Shown one piece after another: positions 14,815 to 18,654 of a DNA stretch of 18,654 bases. The position numbers were made by a program, and so were the translations under genes. Every line of letters starts with the position of its first letter. The first letter of the stretch is position 1. This stretch comes from an uncultured Acetatifactor sp. GTDB taxonomy: Bacteria > Bacillota > Clostridia > Lachnospirales > Lachnospiraceae. The DNA lies in NCBI GenBank assembly GCA_910586435.1, contig CAJUGT010000078.1, forward strand, positions 1-18,654, given 5' to 3'. The notes under the pieces are model-generated. The model was not told the DNA's origin. It made no database searches and worked only from the letters and a program-made list of their open reading frames with translations.

Positions 14815-16488
14815 TTACTCCTTCAGCCGAACCAGACAGCGCTTTTTATAAAAAGAAATCCCATAACAAATTACACTTGAATAGTCCTCCTGAAATTCTT
14901 CCCCATACATCCTTTTATCTATTTGCAGAACTGCTTCCTCACTGGATCTTTCCAGGTATTCCTGTGCTTTTGCATACTTCACCTCAAATATCGCCACACG
15001 ATCCCCTGCGTAATCTTGGACAATAATATCACTACGCCCTTCTCCATGTTCCCTGTTAGATTCCACCACATATCCTGCCCCGGCAAAAATTCCGGCAAAA
15101 AACGCATGATAAAAATCCTCCCTATAATCAAAATAGCTGATAGTCCTCCGAAGCAGCTTTGTCATCTCCTCCGTCACCGTCTGGGCATCCCCATTCCATA
15201 CAGCCCCAAACAACGCTTTTCTATCCCATTTCCGTGTACTGTCCTGAAACCATTTCGCTATTGTAGTTTCAAATATTTCTCTAATTTCCCGGTTTGGAAT
15301 CGCCATGGCTATGTGTCCGTCTGGCAGTGGACTCTTCAACTGTCCTTCTCGAACCTGTGTCAGATACCCTGTCAGATAAAGCACACTCCAAAGATTGTCC
15401 TCCGAAGACAGTAGATCCTTATATGTCTGATCTTCCTCCACTTTCTGAACCACATATCCTCCTGAAAGCAAAATTTCCAATTTCTTAGTTATAGTGTCAC
15501 CTGCAAACTCAATAAATGAACGAATGATTCCGTTATCACTGGAATTTTTCCAGTAACCGACAGGTTGTGCCTTTGGGTTGAGCATCAGTCTTTCCACATG
15601 ATTCATAACATCCCACGGACAGTAAACATCAAAATTCCCAAAATGATAGCCGTCATACCATTCCTTTATTGTACCAGCATAATCTGTCAATCCTGTATCT
15701 TCTAATATTAAATCCACCTCTTTCTGCGTAAAACCGAAATACTCATTTAACCTGGTATCAGAAATTGTATCTGGCACAAAATTATTGGTCCCGGTAAAAA
15801 TACTCTCTTTTGCCAATCTTAAACAGCCTGTAATAACCGCAAATTTCAAGGCCCCATTATCCTTGACAACCTGCATGATGCCCTTTATGACATCCAACAT
15901 TTGATTATAATATCCATTATCACTGGCTTTTGCCAAAGGAACATCATACTCATCTATAAGTAGGATTACCGGTTTTCCATAGTGCATTTGCATCATTTTG
16001 GTCAAACTAAACAAACTATTTTCAATAATTCCCTGGGAAGCTTTTTGAGAAGCCACCTGGCAAAACATATCCTTACTGAACGAATCCAGTTTATCACTAT
16101 CCAATAGATAAATATGTTCTTTGTAAATATCCGCAAGGACTGCCGCAAGCTTTTCATATGCTTTTGTAAAGTCCAGCCCATCAAGACTCTTAAAGGACAG
16201 AAACAATGTAGGATACTGATTCATCCAACATCCACACAAAGATTCCTCTCTCTCAATGGAAAGCCCTGCAAACAAGCTGCTGCTTTCTTTTCGGATGTCA
16301 AAAAATTCTGACAACATACTCATGCCCAATGTTTTTCCAAATCTACGGGGACGGGTTATTAGTGTGACCTGCCTTCCATCCATCCTCAACAATTCTCTAA
16401 TTAATCCGCTTTTGTCCACATAGTAATATCTGTTTTCCCGGATATCCGCAAACCCAGAACGTCCTATTGGCATTTTTATCTCGTCCAT
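14815..16488 (-). CDS. AAA-ATPase-like / PD-(D/E)XK nuclease family protein
   Basis: This is a 557-residue protein. The N-terminal part matches the AAA-ATPase-like domain family (Pfam PF09820 type): YYVDKSGLI near 22-30, Walker A-type RPRRFGKT at 46-53, and Walker B ILLIDEYD at 175-182. The C-terminal 100 residues carry a PD-(D/E)XK nuclease core: GRSDIIV with D487, then AIFEVKYAK with E502 and K504. Both active sites look intact and the length is normal for the family. These proteins are present in many copies in gut Clostridia and Bacteroidetes; their role is not established, though a mobile or genome-conflict function is often proposed. The start is ATG 16488 with GAGG 11 nt upstream; an in-frame ATG five codons later is possible. 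It stands alone between two long spacers. Confidence 0.92.
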   Translation of the reverse strand: MDEIKMPIGRSGFADIRENRYYYVDKSGLIRELLRMDGRQVTLITRPRRFGKTLGMSMLSEFFDIRKESSSLFAGLSIEREESLCGCWMNQYPTLFLSFKSLDGLDFTKAYEKLAAVLADIYKEHIYLLDSDKLDSFSKDMFCQVASQKASQGIIENSLFSLTKMMQMHYGKPVILLIDEYDVPLAKASDNGYYNQMLDVIKGIMQVVKDNGALKFAVITGCLRLAKESIFTGTNNFVPDTISDTRLNEYFGFTQKEVDLILEDTGLTDYAGTIKEWYDGYHFGNFDVYCPWDVMNHVERLMLNPKAQPVGYWKNSSDNGIIRSFIEFAGDTITKKLEILLSGGYVVQKVEEDQTYKDLLSSEDNLWSVLYLTGYLTQVREGQLKSPLPDGHIAMAIPNREIREIFETTIAKWFQDSTRKWDRKALFGAVWNGDAQTVTEEMTKLLRRTISYFDYREDFYHAFFAGIFAGAGYVVESNREHGEGRSDIIVQDYAGDRVAIFEVKYAKAQEYLERSSEEAVLQIDKRMYGEEFQEDYSSVICYGISFYKKRCLVRLKE

Positions 16489-16965
16489 ATCCGCAAATTC
16501 CTCTCTTTTAGCTCCTGCTTATCATTGCAGCCCAAAACAACTGCTTAGAAAATCATTTATGTTCTTTCAGACTTTCAAGGTTTTACACATTATGTCAGAA
16601 ACTTTCAGTCTTTTATGCAGAATGGTACTGCTCGAACAACCATTCTTGCCTGTTCCTTCCCTGCATGTATATTCAACCAAATTATTTCTATCTATGCTTC
16701 CTATTATGTTCTCCTGGAAATTGTACCATAAAGCATGCGAAAATAATATCATTTTGGCATGCTTTATTCTTCTATTCACATTAACTCACCCCAGCAAACT
16801 GGAACTGACACATAATCCGCCCAGCCCTCTTATGTCAAGTTGTTGTCACAAACCATTTTAAGTTTTTTGGTAAAAGCCCCGAAAACCACTCAATATTTTT
16901 CCCTCTTCATAATTAGCTCACTTTTCGGAACAGTGTTTCAATTCACTATTCTACAAATTCAGATT
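16489..16965. other. Non-coding spacer with a 17-bp palindrome
   Basis: About 480 bp with no supportable gene. The main structure is an inverted repeat, 16728-16744 with 16751-16767 (16 of 17 bases pair), around the 6-nt loop AATATC and containing GCATGC in both arms. No T-run follows on either strand. It could be an operator, a weak two-way terminator for the truncated methyltransferase transcript, or part of a small repeat. Confidence 0.45.
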
Positions 16966-17205
16966 TTATTCCGCAATGAGCACAACATTTGCAAACCATT
17001 CTCCATCAAATTTGTTCCAGGAATTGAAAATTTCCTGTTCCTGTGACTGAAAATCAAGGATTCCATCATGAACATAAAAGACATGCCCTTCCTTGCAGAC
17101 GATTTTTCCCTCCATTATTTCTTCGCCTTCTTTTTTGCTTTCCGTCAGTTGGAACCTTGCCCCGCAGTGCGGGCAGCACAGAACCGTCAAAATATTTGTG
17201 TACAT
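16966..17205 (-). pseudogene. Truncated methyltransferase: N-terminal zinc-ribbon domain only
   Basis: Only 79 residues remain. The start at 17205 (MYTNILTVLCC) has AAGGAG 8 nt upstream. The sequence shows a zinc ribbon, L-x-C-C-P-H-C-G, then GKIVCKEGHVFYVHDGILDF, which is the N-terminal module of many SAM-dependent methyltransferases (RlmA-like and relatives). The SAM-binding domain that should follow is absent: the frame stops soon after EIFNSWNKFDGEWF, and I find no continuation in any leftward frame. The gene therefore appears cut by deletion. A stand-alone zinc-ribbon protein is possible, but the abrupt end after the linker argues for decay. Its promoter and ribosome site are intact, so a short peptide may still be made. 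Confidence 0.6.
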
Positions 17206-17330
17206 TTTTGCTGCTCCTTCCTCATATCCGTTTACCGGGCGCGTCGTCGCCATTCGCCTGTGTTCCTGATCCATCGTATAGCAAAAATCACCGCTGTTCC
17301 ATTTCAAATCCCGCCCCTTTTATCCTCGCT

Positions 17331-17360
17331 ATTGTATTTTTAACCTCTGGCTGCTGCCAA
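17331..17360 (-). promoter_or_regulatory. Predicted promoter of the truncated methyltransferase
   Basis: Reading leftward: TTGGCA (17360-17355), an 18-bp spacer, TACAAT (17336-17331). Both boxes match 5 of 6 bases. The leader would be about 120 nt. Confidence 0.45.
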
Positions 17361-17388
17361 GTGTTATCTCGGTCATGGTAATACAATA

Positions 17389-17442
17389 TCATAGTTTGGA
17401 ACGTTCTTCTGTTGAAATGAGTAATGGTTTTGCTTTTGCCAT
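17389..17442 (-). pseudogene. Possible 5' remnant of an IS630-family transposase gene
   Basis: A 17-codon frame reads MAKAKPLLISTEERSKL and stops at TGA. It has a full GGAGG 9 nt upstream (17452-17456), unusual for a random short frame. The P-L-x-x-S-x-E-E-R-x-x-L pattern resembles the beginning of IS630-type transposases. The rest is missing. The identification rests on 17 residues and is tentative. Confidence 0.3.
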
Positions 17443-17558
17443 GACTTAATACCTCCGAAATATGGATGTATTAAATATAACACAATAACATTTATTGATA
17501 TAGTTATTAATTTTACAATCTAATAATTTTTCTGAAAAATCCATAATAACCTGTCCTG

Positions 17559-17707
17559 CCCTAATTTAAGTTAGTCTGCCCAATTTCCTTGTTGCCACCT
17601 GATAAAAGCCATATTGAACTGCAACGAACAGGCCATTTTCTTTGATTATAGGACATTCTAAATTATGCAGTTTCTAATTATAAGTAACACAACAGGTTAA
17701 ATTAGGG
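17559..17707. repeat. 11-bp inverted repeat upstream of the VanZ-family gene
   Basis: CCCTAATTTAA at 17559-17569 is exactly complementary to 17697-17707, about 127 bp apart, with AACCTGT (17548-17554) and ACAGGTT (17692-17698) as a second overlapping pair. The spacer has no gene. It could be the ends of a small repeat or a pair of regulator sites close to the promoter at 17714. Confidence 0.35.
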
Positions 17708-17713
17708 TAAGTC

Positions 17714-17742
17714 TTGCGCTTATAGGTTGAAATTGATATAAT
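17714..17742 (+). promoter_or_regulatory. Predicted promoter of the VanZ-family gene
   Basis: TTGCGC (17714-17719), a 17-bp spacer, TATAAT (17737-17742) with TG in the extended -10 position. The leader would be about 70 nt, with a hairpin at 17771-17803. Confidence 0.6.
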
Positions 17743-17770
17743 GTAATTGTAAGTACTCTTAAACAATTTT

Positions 17771-17803
17771 ATTCTCAACATTGATGTACAGAAAATTGAG
17801 AAT
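17771..17803 (+). other. Leader hairpin before the VanZ-family gene
   Basis: ATTCTCAA (17771-17778) pairs with TTGAGAAT (17796-17803) around a 17-nt loop, ending about 6 nt before the AAGGGA ribosome site. It may influence translation. Confidence 0.3.
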
Positions 17804-17820
17804 TGAAAAGAAGGGATACA

Positions 17821-18336
17821 ATGAAATATCTAATAGATTTCACAGCGCTAGTATTATTATACGCTATTGTTTTTTTCAGAAAATGGAAATTAAAAGGCAA
17901 AGATGTATTGCTCGTCAATACGCTGATGTATGTATATTTGTCCTTTGTACTCTACTTCACCCTCATGCCGGTTATAACATCTCTGCCGTTCATTTTGAAC
18001 CATCCGTATAAGCGTATGAATATGGTTCCATTTGTAGATGTTTTAACAGGTCGTGGAGATTTTATCAGGCAGATTTTGTTGAATATCATTATGATGATAC
18101 CGTTCGGTTTTTTGTTTCCAATAACGCAAAATCATGCCGTTGGATTTTATAGAACTGTGTTTTTTTGCTTTTTCATATGTTTAAGTATTGAATTACTGCA
18201 ACCGCTTATTAACGGTTTTCGTTCTGCGGACATCACAGATTTAATTACAAATGTAACCGGTGGAATGATTGGTTATGTTCTACATATTGCTTTCAGCCCA
18301 ATTACATCATGGGTTTTAGCTCGTCTTAGGAAGTAA
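17821..18336 (+). CDS. VanZ-family integral membrane protein
   Basis: This is a 171-residue membrane protein with several hydrophobic helices (about 3-18, 32-50, 86-105, 115-130 and 145-165). It shows the VanZ-family pattern: LYFTLMP after helix 2, NMVPFVD, NIIMMIPFGFLFP, SIELLQPLI, and DITDLITNVTGGMIGY. VanZ gives low-level teicoplanin resistance in enterococci, but most family members lie outside resistance clusters and have no known role; nothing here suggests a glycopeptide-resistance operon. I chose ATG 17821 with AAGGGA just upstream rather than the TTG six codons earlier. It is probably a single-gene transcript from the promoter at 17714. Confidence 0.9.
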   Translation: MKYLIDFTALVLLYAIVFFRKWKLKGKDVLLVNTLMYVYLSFVLYFTLMPVITSLPFILNHPYKRMNMVPFVDVLTGRGDFIRQILLNIIMMIPFGFLFPITQNHAVGFYRTVFFCFFICLSIELLQPLINGFRSADITDLITNVTGGMIGYVLHIAFSPITSWVLARLRK

Positions 18337-18489
18337 AAACTGTTTGCCCAACTAAAACAATTGGACCGTTCTATTAAACTCAATTATCACTATTTGTCGA
18401 TACGATTGCCCTCTTTTCCCTCTGCATTTTATGGCGTCTATTGGCGTTCAATAATAAACGCGCGCCAAAAAAACACTTCTTCGATACTA

Positions 18490-18654
18490 TCAAATTACGC
18501 TCAGCCAGTATGCCATCAGAATCAAGGAAATACTGGCTGTTATAATATTTGTTATCAGCCTCCTGGCAACTGTATTAACATCTTCAAGCATTCTGATTTT
18601 CATACCACTGTGCCTGTGACATGAACAAAACATAATATGTGCCTTTTTTATGAA
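18490..18654 (-). CDS. Partial unidentified ORF running off the right edge
   Basis: An open frame of 54 codons enters from beyond the window and stops at 18490-18492. Its end has a hydrophobic, membrane-helix-like stretch (ITNIITASISLILMAYWL). An internal ATG at 18603 lacks a ribosome site. It could be the 3' end of a membrane protein gene or a chance frame. A 9-bp inverted repeat with arms CAGCCAGTA/TACTGGCTG lies within it. Confidence 0.3.
   Translation of the reverse strand, partial: FIKKAHIMFCSCHRHSGMKIRMLEDVNTVARRLITNIITASISLILMAYWLSVI

Noticed and set aside
16559..16861. 100-codon forward frame in the spacer before the nuclease gene
   Set aside because: No ribosome site, no motif, and it spans the 16728-16767 palindrome.
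17043..17381. 112-codon forward frame
   Set aside because: It is antisense to the zinc-ribbon fragment, whose Cys motifs and ribosome site are convincing.
17821..18336. VanZ-family gene as evidence of glycopeptide resistance
   Set aside because: No vanA-type ligase, vanH, vanX or two-component regulator is near; the family is widespread outside resistance clusters.
18361..18624. 87-codon forward frame after the VanZ-family gene
   Set aside because: No ribosome site or protein-like pattern; the opposite strand looks slightly better.
1..18654. CRISPR array, tRNA or rRNA genes
   Set aside because: No regularly spaced repeats of CRISPR size, no tRNA-like cloverleaf with conserved arms and no rRNA sequence were seen on reading both strands.

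Overview
The window looks like chromosome from a low-GC Firmicute, most likely a gut-type clostridium of the Lachnospiraceae or a close relative. This rests on strong AGGAGG-type ribosome sites, Gram-positive lipoprotein signals, a VanZ-family protein, and a 557-residue AAA-ATPase/PD-(D/E)XK protein of a family very abundant in those bacteria. It is an inference; there is no rRNA or other marker gene. No tRNA, rRNA or CRISPR array was seen.

Layout, left to right. (1) 1-2470: a very AT-rich gene for an 812-residue metallophosphoesterase with an uncharacterised N-terminal half, followed by an AT-rich spacer with a possible gene remnant. (2) 3087-4242: a promoter and a 355-residue protein of unknown function. 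(3) 4270-4620: nested small repeats, including a well-supported 186-bp miniature element with 18-bp inverted ends, an 8-bp target duplication and two internal hairpins, probably IS66-derived. (4) 4794-11088: a DUF1266 lipoprotein, convergent with a leftward pair formed by an ADP-ribosylglycohydrolase (upstream) and a 1215-residue DUF4132/HEAT-like protein. A 97-bp palindromic element sits between the convergent ends. (5) 11100-11610: a non-coding, repeat-rich spacer carrying a lone end of that palindromic element and GC-rich hairpins. (6) 11610-14572: a leftward two-gene unit, a solute-binding lipoprotein followed by a methyl-accepting chemotaxis protein, with a near-consensus promoter and no transporter permease. 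(7) 14815-16488: the AAA-ATPase/PD-(D/E)XK protein. (8) 16489-17820: a decayed stretch with a truncated methyltransferase (zinc-ribbon end only), a possible IS630 transposase start, and palindromes. (9) 17821-18336: a VanZ-family membrane protein. A short leftward reading frame runs off the right edge.

How the genes may work together. The ADP-ribosylglycohydrolase and DUF4132 genes are same-strand neighbours and probably co-transcribed, which hints at reversible ADP-ribosylation, but no ADP-ribosyltransferase is visible. The solute-binding protein and chemoreceptor probably form a sensing pair, in which the bound ligand is reported to the flagellar chemotaxis system rather than imported. The rest reads as an accessory region shaped by small mobile elements and decay.
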